Shown: one piece after another, positions 31,697 to 42,900 of the stretch
Layout: every line of letters starts with the position of its first letter
Numbering within the stretch: the first letter of the stretch is position 1
Source: Montifringilla adamsi
Taxonomy: Eukaryota > Chordata > Aves > Passeriformes > Passeridae
NCBI GenBank assembly: GCA_017590115.1
Contig: JAGGNK010008337.1
Span: 2,108,001-2,172,000 of the forward strand
Direction of reading: 5' to 3'
DNA: 64,000 bases
Translations under genes and position numbers: made by a program
The notes under the pieces: model-generated
Databases searched by the model: none
What the model saw: the letters and a program-made list of their open reading frames with translations, nothing else
What the model was told of the DNA's origin: nothing

Positions 31697-32892
31697 CTCG
31701 TGCTGGTCAGATTTCTATCAACAGAAAATACATCATTTAGAAAAGAGAGGAATTAAAACATCTATAAATTAAATCTAAGGAGAAACATCAGTAAAAAGTT
31801 TCAGGGAAGTTTTTAGGTTTTTACTCATAGTCTTCAACCTCTCTCTTGCACTACTACCCCTTGTTATTCCCATTTGAAATACATTTGCACTAACATGTTA
31901 TGTGAATTAAAGTGACAGACAAGGAATCTGTGTCTCCTGTAGACCCTCAAGTTAATTTTCTGTATTAGTTTAAAATATTAAAAGGAAATTTCAGCAGGGA
32001 ATATTTAGGAATAGCTATCTTTGTTGATAAGCCTAACTTGGAAAGTATTTCAAAACAAAGCAGTGACAAGAACTCTGGGTGAAACATCATTCTTGCACCG
32101 TAGTTGTTCCCTACCTGTTGTTTACAGTAAATTGTCTCTTACTTTTGAGCAGCAGTGGGATTTTTAATCTCAGTTTAACAAAGCGACGCCTCGAGGATTG
32201 TTTGGAGTTGAGCACTCTGTGGCCTGCAGTGGGAGGTTACACACACAACCACCACGCTGTTATCAGCCTGGATAAATACACACACAGAATTAAAAAAACC
32301 CAGAACTGCATCTCCACCATGCCAGCAGATTTATTTCAAGTGGAAGAAATACGAGACAGCCACTGAGGAATTCAAAACAACTTTTTTTTTTGGTGATTCT
32401 ATTTGACTTTCCACTAAACTATACCGCATCTGCATTGCGGCTATTAATAGATTTGGGTTTTTAATGGTGTGCACAGGTCGGTGAACTCGCAGCGCTCAGA
32501 GTAACACGCGGACTCGCCGCTGGGTGGTACTGCAGAAATAAAAAACAGCGCTTTTTTCTCGGGAAGTGGGGGAAAAACCAGCCCAGACCTACCATGTGAT
32601 CCATATTCCAGTTACATGTACCTGGGAGAGGGAGCAGGACTGAGAGATGGCAAATTAAAAAAAAAACAAAAAACAAACAACAGATGTTTGCCTGAAAATT
32701 TGTCATCCATGGGTTGAAACCTCGTACCCAAGGCGGAGTGAACTGGTAGTTGTAACAACATAAATTATGTATCCTCAATTAAAGTTTTGCGTTCATTTTG
32801 ACCGTGTCTTTTATTTAGAAAAGGCTATTTCCAGCCAGTCACAGATGCCGTCACTGATTGTACAAAATAAATCACGGTGCAAGAACGGGGGC

Positions 32893-32916
32893 AAAAAAAA
32901 AAAAAAAAAAAAAAAA
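32893..32916. repeat. 24-nt A homopolymer
   Basis: Uninterrupted A run just upstream of the USP34 CpG island. No retroposed gene body was recognised to its left. Confidence 0.9.
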
Positions 32917-33085
32917 TCCAACCAAAAACCCACCCCCAACAAACCAGGCCGGAAAACTACGAGGTACAAATAAATTAGTTCTTAGTAGAAAACGCTACCG
33001 TAGCCCTCCAAAAGCCCATTCTCGGGGTCCGGGCCGGCGGCGCCCACAGGTGCGCCCGCTCCCCTCAGCCGCGCTGCGCGGGAAG

Positions 33086-33098
33086 GAGATGGCGGCGG
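33086..33098 (+). promoter_or_regulatory. YY1-type site (GAGATGGCGGCGG)
   Basis: Matches the ATGGCGGC core of YY1, here the most distal of three copies in the island. Confidence 0.5.
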
Positions 33099-33435
33099 CT
33101 CTTCCGTCCCGCTCCCCGACGGCGGAAAACGCCAAGAAACCACCCAAAAGACCTGGAAACGCGCCTGGAAGTTGGGAGCTTCCTCGCCACGGAGCTCGGC
33201 TTAGAGTGCTAAGCGCTCTCTTCAGGCGGGAGGTCCCCGAGGCAGCCCGGCGAGCGCGGCTCCAGGCACCGAGGGAAGGGGCGGGCAGCAGAAGCCGCTC
33301 CCCCGCCGCTGTCAGAGCGGCGGCGTGCGCGCGTTCCTGGCGGAGATTCCCGGCCGCGGGAGGCGGGAAGAGGGCAGGGAGAGGGCAGGGAGAGGCGCTT
33401 CCCGCCCTTCCCCGGGCGCGCGCCCAACCGCCACC

Positions 33436-33446
33436 GCCGCCATTTT
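33436..33446 (-). promoter_or_regulatory. YY1 site, reverse orientation
   Basis: GCCGCCATTTT reads AAAATGGCGGC on the minus strand, a perfect YY1 consensus. Such sites usually sit close to transcription starts of CpG-island genes. Confidence 0.6.
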
Positions 33447-33653
33447 ACCCTCCCGCCCCCTTGCCTCCTCCTCCCCGCTCGCCATCCCGCCGCTCGGAAC
33501 CGCGGTGGGAAGGCGGGGCGAGAGGGAAAAGGGAGGAGGAGGGACTCGGCCACCTTCGCCTCCTCCTGCCTGGTCGGAAACTGCCGAGCGGCGCCCGAGC
33601 ACCCTGTCCCCCCCTTCGCTCCCGTCGCCTCCTCCTCCTCCTTCCCCCTCAGC

Positions 33654-33664
33654 AAAATGGCGGC
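33654..33664 (+). promoter_or_regulatory. YY1 site, forward orientation
   Basis: AAAATGGCGGC, a perfect YY1 consensus in the sense orientation about 270 nt before the USP34 start codon. A forward YY1 site often lies just downstream of the transcription start, so transcription may begin shortly before it. Confidence 0.6.
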
Positions 33665-33696
33665 GCGTGGAGTCCCTGGGAGCCAGTGAGTGACTC

Positions 33697-33752
33697 GGCT
33701 TCTCCTCCTCCTCCTCCTTCTCCTCCTCCCCGCCGCTGCCGCCGCCGCCGCC
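33697..33752. repeat. CTC and GCC triplet repeats in the USP34 leader
   Basis: An imperfect (CTC)n run followed by (GCC)n, then CCACAGG. Short triplet arrays that may vary in length between individuals. Confidence 0.8.
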
Positions 33753-33760
33753 ACAGGCTC

Positions 33761-33768
33761 ATTTGCAT
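33761..33768 (+). promoter_or_regulatory. Octamer site ATTTGCAT
   Basis: A perfect POU-family (Oct1-type) octamer, standing out in a GC-rich background 160 nt before the USP34 start codon. Confidence 0.45.
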
Positions 33769-33843
33769 TGATCAGCCGCCCCGGATCCCAGACCGGCCCC
33801 TGCCTCTCCCCCCCCTCCCCCCCAGACCCCCGCCCCGGCCCCC

Positions 33844-33881
33844 ATCAATCATCAATCAGCAGCACCGAGCGGATCAATCAA
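33844..33881. promoter_or_regulatory. ATCAATCA repeat cluster (PBX-type)
   Basis: Two overlapping ATCAATCA units at 33844-33858 and one ATCAATCAA at 33873-33881, the consensus of PBX homeodomain proteins. All lie within 85 nt upstream of the start codon, so they may be in the transcribed leader. Confidence 0.45.
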
Positions 33882-33934
33882 TGGTCGGGAGGAGGCGGCG
33901 GCGGCGGCTGCTGCTGTTAATGAACAATGTGTGA
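33881..33934 (+). other. Short upstream ORF overlapping the USP34 start
   Basis: An ATG at 33881 opens a 17-codon frame, MVGRRRRRRLLLLMNNV, ending in TGA at 33932-33934. A second in-frame ATG at 33920 gives a 4-codon version. Both end 5 nt beyond the A-T-G of USP34 (33927-33929), in a different frame. The contexts of both upstream ATGs lack a purine at -3, so leaky scanning is expected. The array of GGC and CTG triplets encodes the Arg and Leu runs. Whether either ATG is in the mRNA depends on the transcription start. Confidence 0.5.
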
Positions 33935-33969
33935 GAGCTGCGCCGAGCTGCTGGAGGTGTTAAATGAGA
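33927..33969 (+). CDS. USP34: USP34 exon 1 coding part, residues 1-15
   Basis: It reads MCESCAELLEVLNE plus the first base of Ile15 before a gtaagt donor at 33970. It lies inside the CpG island. Its join to 51215 restores ISDIEG. Confidence 0.93.
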
Positions 33970-36900
33970 GTAAGTGCGGCCGCCCTCCCCCGCTTCCCTC
34001 CCCCCGGGCCGGGACCCCGCGGACCCTCCTCTGCACCGGGTTACAGCCCCGCTTCGCCTCCTTCCTCGCCTCTCCCCGCCCGCCTCGGGCCTCCTGGCCG
34101 CGGGGTTCCCTCTCTCCCCTGCCATGGAGGAGCTCCCTCCATGCCCTGCTCGGCGCTTCCTTCCCCCTTCCTTCCCCGCTCCCCGCGGCCTGGGGCGGGC
34201 CTGCCGCCGCCGTGTCCCCGCTCCATCCCCCCTTTCCCTCGGGATCCGCATCCCCGGCAGCCGCGGCGGGGCCTGGCCGGGCTGAGGAGCTGCCGGGAGC
34301 CGCTCCGGGGCAGCCGGGCCTGGGTTGGGTCCCTTTTAACCGGCAGCAGCAGCAGCGGCAGAGGCGGCTCGGAGTGATCCTGCCTCCCCCTCGCTGTGCC
34401 CGGCCTCGGTACGCGGTGCAGGTGCTTTTCGGGCACCGATTCTCCCGAAGCTGTGAGGGAAGCGGCGCCTGGAGGAGCCTGGCTCGGCTTGGCGAGGTTG
34501 GGAAGCTGCTGCCGGGTGTTTGGCTTCGGGGGTGGTCTCTGGCTCCCTCCCGAAGTTTCCTCTTGACGAGTGTTACCGGCAGGGTCGGAGGGGTGATACA
34601 GCAGGTGTTCCCCCCGCTGCCGCTGGAATCGGGAGCGTTTGGGGCACGAAATTCCCTGTAGGCCTCGTGTATCCCTTGGAACCTGCGCTCCGTGGCAGCC
34701 AAGGTACCTTCCCAGCTTCTCAGGAGCTCTGCCTCACGAACAAAGACGAAAAAACCACCATTTGTACGGATGCTGAGGAATTGAAACAACTTACCGGCTG
34801 AAGTTTGTGATTAGAGGGAAGTTTAACTATCTCGGATCTTAAACATGGCATTTTTCCTGGTTGTACTCTGCAAATCCTGTTCCAGAGCGGAGCAGAGAAT
34901 GCTGCCTAGGACAGGGTTTGGGTAGAGCTGTCCTCACTCTTCTGAGGCCCACTTCCATGTGCTGTTTGTTCTTCCCTAGGATCCTACAGGAGTTGAATGT
35001 TGGCCTCTTTCTTGCTGGGGAAATAGGGTGCTCAGTGATGGCCAGCGTTTAATTTGAGAAGTAGAAATGTAAAAGTAACTTCTAGGAGAGTTCAGAGGCT
35101 GGATTAAATCATATTATGTGGCTGTTATGCACCAAATGGTTATTTAAACAGTAGGTTCAAAATAAGACTAAATTAGCAATTTCATATGATGACAGCTGCT
35201 TGTTGGAAAAGAAAACTTCACTTGCTTTGGATGGATTGATAAGTAATCATTGCTTAAACTTGATTTGGATTGGTATGATCAAATAGAAAAAAAGTTGTAA
35301 CATTAAATTTGATATTTCAAGGAATCCCTGAAATTCCAGTATGAATTGATTTTTGCAGATGTTTTAAGGTAATTGAGATTGATGGAGATAGATGTTTCCC
35401 TATAGATAAAGCAATGTCTTCAATCACTTTAACTATTCTTTTTTAATGTAGATATATATATATATAAAATTGGAGTATGGATAATTTAATGGTTCTGCAT
35501 TATATAAGATATATCTCTGCTATTAAATAGAAGGAAATGTGTCTTTGAATGTCAAAATTCATTAGGAAAATTCTGCAGTACTGCTGTTATGTAGTTAATT
35601 TCAAACAATGCTGCTTAAGTGACATTAGGTTTGGCCTTCCGTTCAGAGAAAGAAGCCCACTGTAAATCAGCAGAACTGTTTGGTGTGTGTGCTGGGATAC
35701 AAAGACATGTGATGGTGCTCCCTTCTCAGCGGATGAGATGAGTTGTGAGGAAGGGATGGTTTCTTTTATAACTTCCAGTTGAGTTCTTTGTATTCCTTAA
35801 GTAATTATGAAAGGTACATAGTATCAGAATGATGTCAAGCTTGGGTTTTTAAAACACTGCAACAGAAATGAAAAGTGGTAGTAAAGAATGAGGTCATGCC
35901 CGAAATGTGTGAGCCACAGGCTGCCAGCAGCTTCCTTTGCTACCCACGGAGCATTTGGGATCAGCTCTGCACCTGAACTTCCCAAGCAGGGTTTCCAGAG
36001 AGGCCCAGGAAACAGCATCTCCTTCCTTGTGGAATTTTCTTGCTAAACAGAACATTTTTACGTGGCTCGCACTGGCCTTTGTCTTCATTCACTGTGATGT
36101 TTACAAAATAGCGTTTGGTGTCAGTTGCATTGCAGGTGACTTGCAAAGGGGGGTGACAGCAGCTCTCAGCGCCGTGTTTGGGAAGGAACACGTGGGGAGC
36201 TCCCTTTTCCTTCCTCGGGAGTTCCCAGCTGCGGGGTGACAGAAGGGTGAAACTGAGCAGCTCTGCCCTCAAACAGACATATTTGTGTTAGAAGCGCGAG
36301 TCCCACTGCAGAGTGCTGCAGTGCTAACCCACAGCCCATAACTCTGCAGAGCTGGGCATTCTGTCCAGCAGTGACCTTTGTGTGGGCCCAGGGTTATGAT
36401 AGTCCTGGGAAGACTCCAGGTCCTGAGTTTGTCACAGGCAGTCAGTGGTCCTGGCTCTGGCACTCAGGGGCTGCCTGAGGTGCTACCTGTGGATTGCTAA
36501 GCTTATTTTTTTTTGTCCAAAAGTGTGTGTGTGTGCATGTATGTATTTAACATACATTGCTATGCTTAAGCATGAGAAGCAGGCAATGTTCTGTGGGCAA
36601 AATCAGCAGTGTTGGGTTTTATTGGTATATATTTCTTTTTCTTCTCTTGCAGCATCTTGATTTTCAGCATTTGATCTGCATGTTCAACCCAGTAAATTCC
36701 CTGATCTTGAAGTTATTTCCTGAGAAGTTGTAATTTCAAGTTATGATTAGATCCAGGAACTCAGTAAAATGTAAATTCCCCTATGAAATGTCCAGACTTT
36801 AGAGGAGGTTTTGCACTACAAGACAATCTGTTAAATCAGAGCAAACAGTCTTAATTTCTCACTGCAGATTTCTTAGCATCATTTACATTATCCCAGGCAG

Positions 36901-39900
36901 GATTTAATAGGAGTAAAGTCTATAAAGAGTCTGATTTTTCTTTAATTAATCTTTCACAGTATAAACATTTTTAGTAGCCTTTAATAGAAGGAAAAAAAAG
37001 GGAAGGCACAATGGGCTGCTTTTTAAGATAAGGCCACTTATTTACAAAAGGCTTAAGAACAGATTCTCACAGCATTTATTATAGGGGCTCATTTAAATGT
37101 GCACAAATTTTACAGGAAAAGTGCATTGAGGACATTCCGTGCTTTTGTGTTAATCTACAGCATTCTGTATCCCAAAATGAACCCTGATACACTTTGCATT
37201 CCTTGGTTTCTTTGGATGCCAGGTCTTGTCAGTCTAGGAGGGTTTATATTGAATTTCATTTGTTCTTGAGTAGTATTTACATTTCTGTGCTGTCCAGAGG
37301 CCCTGCTCAGGACAGCTCTGTTTTGCTAGGCACTGCATGGATACCCAGATAATCTGAACCCCAAAGTGAGCCAGAAACCACAGAAATGGAACATCAGAGG
37401 TGGGTTTGGCTGTCTCGGGTCTCTTACAGGGGGTTCTGCAGGTTGCTGCGTCCCACCTGGAACCACGGGCATGCTTTGAGCTGCCTGTAGCTCCCCACCA
37501 TCCCTGTGGAGCCTTCACTCCCAGGTGTTGAGGACGTGGTGCTCGGTGCTGAGTGTTTGTTGAGTGCAAGGCTGTCCTGGGAGTGCCTCTTCTTAGCTGG
37601 AAGTGCCAGTCTGGTTCTCAGACCAGTCCTGAGTCAGTGTCCCCACAGCCCTGGCCGTGGTGTGTCCCAGAGAGCCCAGCTCAGCTCTGTTGCTACGAGG
37701 CTTCCCTTTGGGACTGCAGCTGATCTTGATGTGTGTTGGCTTAAAACCCCGTAGATGGTTTTGGTTTAGGTTTGGTTTGTTCTTCTTGTTTGGTTTGGGT
37801 TTTATAAAAGTAAGAAACAAAGATTACAACATGGAAAAATAGGTTTTATTATGTAGTGGCAGCTGTGGTTTTAGGTTACCTTGGTAGGCCTTGGTTATTC
37901 CCAGTTCTTGGTTTCTGGGAACAAAGTTTGTTTTCTTCCCAGCATTTTGCTTTACTTTTTTCAATTACTACCTCTTCAGCCCATTTTTTTCCCAGTCAGC
38001 TCTGAAATCTTGTAAAATCAGTTCACACTGATGATTAGAGCCTTCTAGATGTTATTCTACTACACCAGCTTGCAGGCTGTTATTCTCCCTATGTTTTCTC
38101 TTCAGTAAACCAGAAAAATAAAAAATCCCCAAGGACCAACCCAAAACAAACCCCCCCAGTTTACTGAAGCATTGGAGATGAATGTGGACTCTCACTGTTG
38201 TTTTTCTCTCTGTTATCACTGTCTGCAGAACTGCTCCCAGAGTGATCAGGTCCATAAAACACTTGAGGTGCTGGAGTGCTTGACTGTTTGTGTAGTTTCA
38301 GGATAGCCCTGAATTTGGATGCTGGAGATTCTTGGCTTGACTCCTTGTCATGTTGTTCTGGCATGTAGGGAGTACAATGAGTAGTCTTGGAGGTTGGGTT
38401 GAGGGTATGTTTACCTTGAGGTAGGTGAGAAAGGAATTGTGTTCCAAAACATTGCAGCATTCAGTTTGCTCTTTGGGATCTAGGGAGGATCAATATTTTA
38501 TGCTGTGAGAACTGAGATATTGAGGATGTGTTATAAAATTATTACAGCTATTGCATCATTAACATCACTTGGTCTCCAAGAGCTGCTCTCACTTGTTCAG
38601 TGGTTACCTGTAAACTTCAGGATTGATTACTCTGGTGTTTTGTGCAGATCTAAGGTTTCATTTGGCTCTTTGATGATTCCTCTTGTGCAGAACTGTAGAA
38701 GTTGTCTCTGTTGCATGGCTTTTTTCTTTCTTCTTTTTTTCCCCTTTTTTAAAAGAGTCATCTTTTTTTCCTCTTAAGTGATATTTCCATGTTCAGAATC
38801 TCTGCAGAGGTGCTGTGGAGGATTTATTGGGGTAACTTCCCAGCCCATTTGTTGTCTCCTGTTGAAGAAAAGAAAGTCACTTGTTTATAACACTGAAATT
38901 CAGTAATTTTTTCTTGTTTACTTTTGTCTTTGACCCTTTTTAAGGCAATAAGCAAAGAGGCCTAAAGGAAAATGAAAATAACCTTTTCTTTATAGCAGCA
39001 TTGCCAAATTGCAGTTATGGACTGTGAAGTGCTACTCCAAATGAACTGGAGTAAACAGAGGGGAGAAATGGAAGGAGAAACTTGTATCCTCACTAATTGT
39101 GAACTTTCTAAAGTGAAAGGGAAGGTGACACTAAGACAAAGTTGGTTTGTTTGTAAAGCAATGGAAGGAAAAACTCTGTGACTTTAATAGCTAAACGGCT
39201 TCTATTTTTGGAAAGATATTTCAGCTTTTGTTCTGTACAATTATTTTGGTTCATGTTATTTGGTGTGATCAGGAATGATTTTGTCCTGAGACTTTTCCTG
39301 CTCAGGCTGCTGCAAACTGGTTTCTTCTCATAGCTCAGGCCACTTGATCAGTGATGCTGAAGATGAGTTACATAAATCCCATTCTGCTGAGTTTTGGTGT
39401 GAGTTATGCAGCACTGAGGTGTATTTACTGAGATGCTTCTTTTGTATATAGGGAAATCTTCTGTTGGATAAGTATTTGGAATAATATCTTTAAAGCTATG
39501 AGCTTCTAGCACTGCAGAGTAGTCAGGAGACAAGTTCAAGGAAAATGAAGAAAGCAAGAAAGGAGAAGAAAAGCATCCTTTGCTTCATGTCCAAAAGATA
39601 CTTGATCAGTGTAGGACTTGAAGGCATCATGTTTCCCATGTAGGAAATCTTCCTGTTTGATCATTCTTTTGTTGTGTTTGTTGCTGTATTGCTTTCTCTC
39701 CCTAAGAGTAGTTTTCAAATCCCCCAAGTCTCAAGCAGTTCTTGAGCCAAATCCAGGACAAAGTGCTTTAGGCTGTCTGGGATGTGGTTGGTGTTGGTTC
39801 TACCAGAGCAGCTCGTGGAGCTGTCCTTGGATGCAGAGGTGGTGCAGAGTCTCATGGAGCACGGTGGGTGCTCGGGCTCTGTCACTCTGGGATTCAGGGG

Positions 39901-42900
39901 GCAGGGTTCTGGGGAGCAGACCTGGCTCCATTTCCTTTGGCCTGCCTTGGAGGTGATGCCTTGGCTTTGGGAGATGGATTTTGTCTGCTAGGGGACACCT
40001 CAGGGCATTTTGAGCCTCACCCATTCATTTGATTCATAGAATTCCTTTTTGCTTCTTTTTCTTCCGTGTTATTGCTAATACAGGCTTTCTATGTTAGAGG
40101 TTTTAATTCCCTGCTTACTTGATTTCTCCATGTCACTGCAGTTTGCTTCCAGCTTTCTGTGTTCAAGTAACATTGAGTCAGAAAAGTGAATCCTGGAATG
40201 GTGTTCTGTGTCCAAGTGATGAGCAGGCTGTGATTTGGCATTTTAGTGATTGGGAGGGAAGATCAATGTTTACTTCTTGGTTCCTTTTATTTCATCTGTT
40301 TTCTTCTCTGAGTTTTTTTCAGGTAGCTAATGGGGATTTCTGCAGCCCAAGCTACACCTTTGTAGTTTTATGGATGCTGGGACAATGTGAAAAAGATTCT
40401 TACCATCCTCAGGAGCAAGTGGTTGTGCTGATTACTCAGTGCTGCTTGTAGTAACAGCATGCTGCAATTAAACAGAGTTGTGGCCATTTAATTTCTGTTG
40501 TTTAAGCTTATATTGAGGTGATTTCTTCTTTCATTTTGTGCAGCAAATTGGCAATTTCTTGAAAATGTGAAGAGGTGAGAAGCATTCTTTCCACTTTGTT
40601 CCTTTCCTTGTATGGGAATTGGTTTGCAATCTGAATGCTAAACACAGACATGCAACTGTGAGGATTTCTGTGGTGTTCTTAACACATAGTAAAAATATCC
40701 AGCTTGTTGTAGATGTGCAAAGTTTTATTCTGGACTTGTACAGATCCAGCACATCTGGTGGACAGTGAGCTTAGAACTGCTTGTGAGCTTTAGTGCTGGA
40801 ACAACTGGTGGAAGAAGTTGAAACTTGTCAGAAAAGTCCTTGTAGAAAAGGTACCTTTGGGAGTTGACCTTTCTTCAGTTAATTTGTAGAAGGGCTGTGA
40901 GTAAGACTTGAGAAACTTGTGCCAATTGAGACTTGTTTCTAGATCAGCATCCCTGCAGATCATTGGTTCCCAACAAGGAGGTGAGTGGCAAAACTTTTTT
41001 TGCCTTTTTCCACACTTTCCACTCATTGAAGAATCCTACTATTCATTGCACTGACTTTCACTTGAGAGTTTTTAATCTTTGTAATTGTGTATAGAAACAT
41101 GCTTTATTGTTCAACACTCATTGTCTTTATTTTTCTGTTGTGCTGCTTGGCTCATTTTGGGGGGCTTTGATAATTTTTAGCAAGAGTATATTTTCATCTT
41201 CAGGAAGTGCTCAGTTGCCTATTTATTATTGTGTGACACGTAATTATTGATTGAATTCTTCATAAAAAACCCATGGATTTCACCAGCAGTGAAATTACTT
41301 TTAAGTGGGTGTGAACTGAAAAACTGGTATTTTTCAGAGTCAGTTTCTGCCTGTAGTCTCTGTTCTTTGCAAATCTCATCATCAAATTTCATTCTAAACT
41401 CTGTGGGCATCAACAAAACTGACAGTGCTTTCACATCTGTGCTCTGCTTGGAGAAGCTGTGAGCAGTGCTGGAAATGGACAGTGAAGTGTTTGCTGGAGA
41501 GGGCAGCTCCAGAAAAGCCTTAGAAGGGCCAAAATATCCATACCTGCTGAGGAATTTGGGAAATGAGCTGTCTGTGGAAGGCTTGTGGAGCCCAGCTTAC
41601 CCACCCTGACAGGCACCTGTGTTCTGACAGGAGCTGTGTGCTGGGGTTGCACTCTGGGCTCACAGGCAGCACCTGATAGGAGAGACTGAAAACTTCATTT
41701 TTCCTTCTTGGAACTGTTATGGGATAACACTGGGGAGTGTGAGCTCAAAGCTTGATAAAAGTAAGTTCTCCTGCTTAGTTGAAGGATGGTCAGTGCAGTA
41801 AATCCTTGTGTGTATTGGCTGGTCTCTGACTTCTTTCACAGTTAACAACAAACTGTTGCTGGTTTACTTTGGGTTGAGCTATTTTTCCCTCTGAGCTACC
41901 TTTTTCCTTTATATTTGAAGTGAAACTTTGAAGTGCCAGAGTATTTCAAGTCCTAAGTGTCAGTGCTTGATCTGTAATATTTAGAGTAGATGCAGTCTGA
42001 TCAAGCTGATCAGAAATTGAAATCAGTTCCATCAGTGTTTTGGAAACTCGATGGGTCTGAACAGCAGTGCCAGTTTGAGTCTTTGCAGAGTCACTTGGCT
42101 TTGTACTCTGTGTAGCCATAGCTACACTTGCTGATATGAGACCTGTAAGAACATTTGTTTATATCAAAATGGCACCTGTAAATGCATTTTCTGCTTGTGG
42201 GGGATGCTTGTCATGAAACTTAACTGCTCTCTTGGATATGCTTGTATGGACTCCGAGCATTTCCTTCAGCCATCTCTTATTTCTCTTACTTCTTTCAACC
42301 GATCATCTTTTAAAAATTATATAATTGTTTTAGCCAACAAATTACCTAATACACCATGTGTTTGAGAGAATTACTAAATACAGATTATCTGGCACAAAGG
42401 AATGCGAAATTTGAGTGTATATCTGAAAGTTGAGAGAGACTTCATTGCTAGCCTGTCTTTTCTCAGAATTTTATTGTCCTTTCTGAATGAGTGTAGCTTG
42501 CACCTGTGCTGATGGAAACAAATAAAACCTTGGCGTTCAAATGCTGAGCAAGCTCTTCCTGGGCTTTCAATGAACTGCCTGAAGCTCCATTGAGGATAAT
42601 GACCCATTGCCCATTTACCTCTCATCTTCTTGTTTAAGCAGCCTTAAATATACTCTGTGAGAAATGACTTAATCATATTTGCCTCTCACAGATTTTGTCC
42701 CTGAAACCTGGAGCACAGTCATTACATGCTTTTGTTGTAAATCTACTGGTAATCTATTGCTCCTTATGGGCCAGGGTGGCTCAGTCGTGGCCTTTTCTTT
42801 CTGGTTGTGGGGGAAAGCTGCTGTTGTTGTCTGAAACTGATTCACAGCGTGCCAAGTAGTACAGCTGAACTAATTTAGCAAAGTCCTCTCTTGAAAATAG

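Larger units (their letters stand above)
26991..32990. other. XPO1 distal 3' region and intergenic DNA before USP34
   Basis: No recognisable coding exon. The part to about 29.1 kb may be distal 3'UTR of XPO1. The stretch 27.45-28.3 kb is clearly richer in G, C and CpG than its surroundings, but its open frames on both strands overlap and show no family features. From 29.1 to 33.0 kb I see only short poly(A)/poly(G) runs (29192-29213), an imperfect inverted repeat (31623-31696) and a 24-A tract (32893-32916). Confidence 0.7.
33020..34650. promoter_or_regulatory. USP34: CpG island and promoter of USP34
   Basis: About 1.6 kb of GC- and CpG-dense sequence in an otherwise AT-rich window, ending in the USP34 first exon and the start of intron 1. 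No TATA box stands out. YY1-type sites, CTC/CCG triplet repeats and an octamer lie upstream of the start codon, which fits a broad housekeeping promoter. The many long open frames on both strands here reflect the lack of stop codons in GC-rich DNA and low-complexity Arg/Pro coding, not genes. Confidence 0.9.

Noticed and set aside
32858..33934. 358-codon + strand open frame across the USP34 island
   Set aside because: It begins in an A24 tract (poly-Lys) and is dominated by Pro, Arg and Ser from GC-rich triplets, with no domain. It overlaps the USP34 start in another frame. Only its last 17 codons matter, as an upstream ORF.
33917..34789. 290-codon minus-strand open frame over USP34 exon 1 and intron 1
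   Set aside because: Long open frames on both strands are expected in CpG islands, where stop codons are rare. The composition is low-complexity Arg/Gly/Ala/Pro and there is no family resemblance.
39618..40032. Overlapping + strand open frames of 69-112 codons
   Set aside because: Three frames overlap over the same GC-richer intron segment. There is no domain, no homology I recognise and no coherent splice sites.
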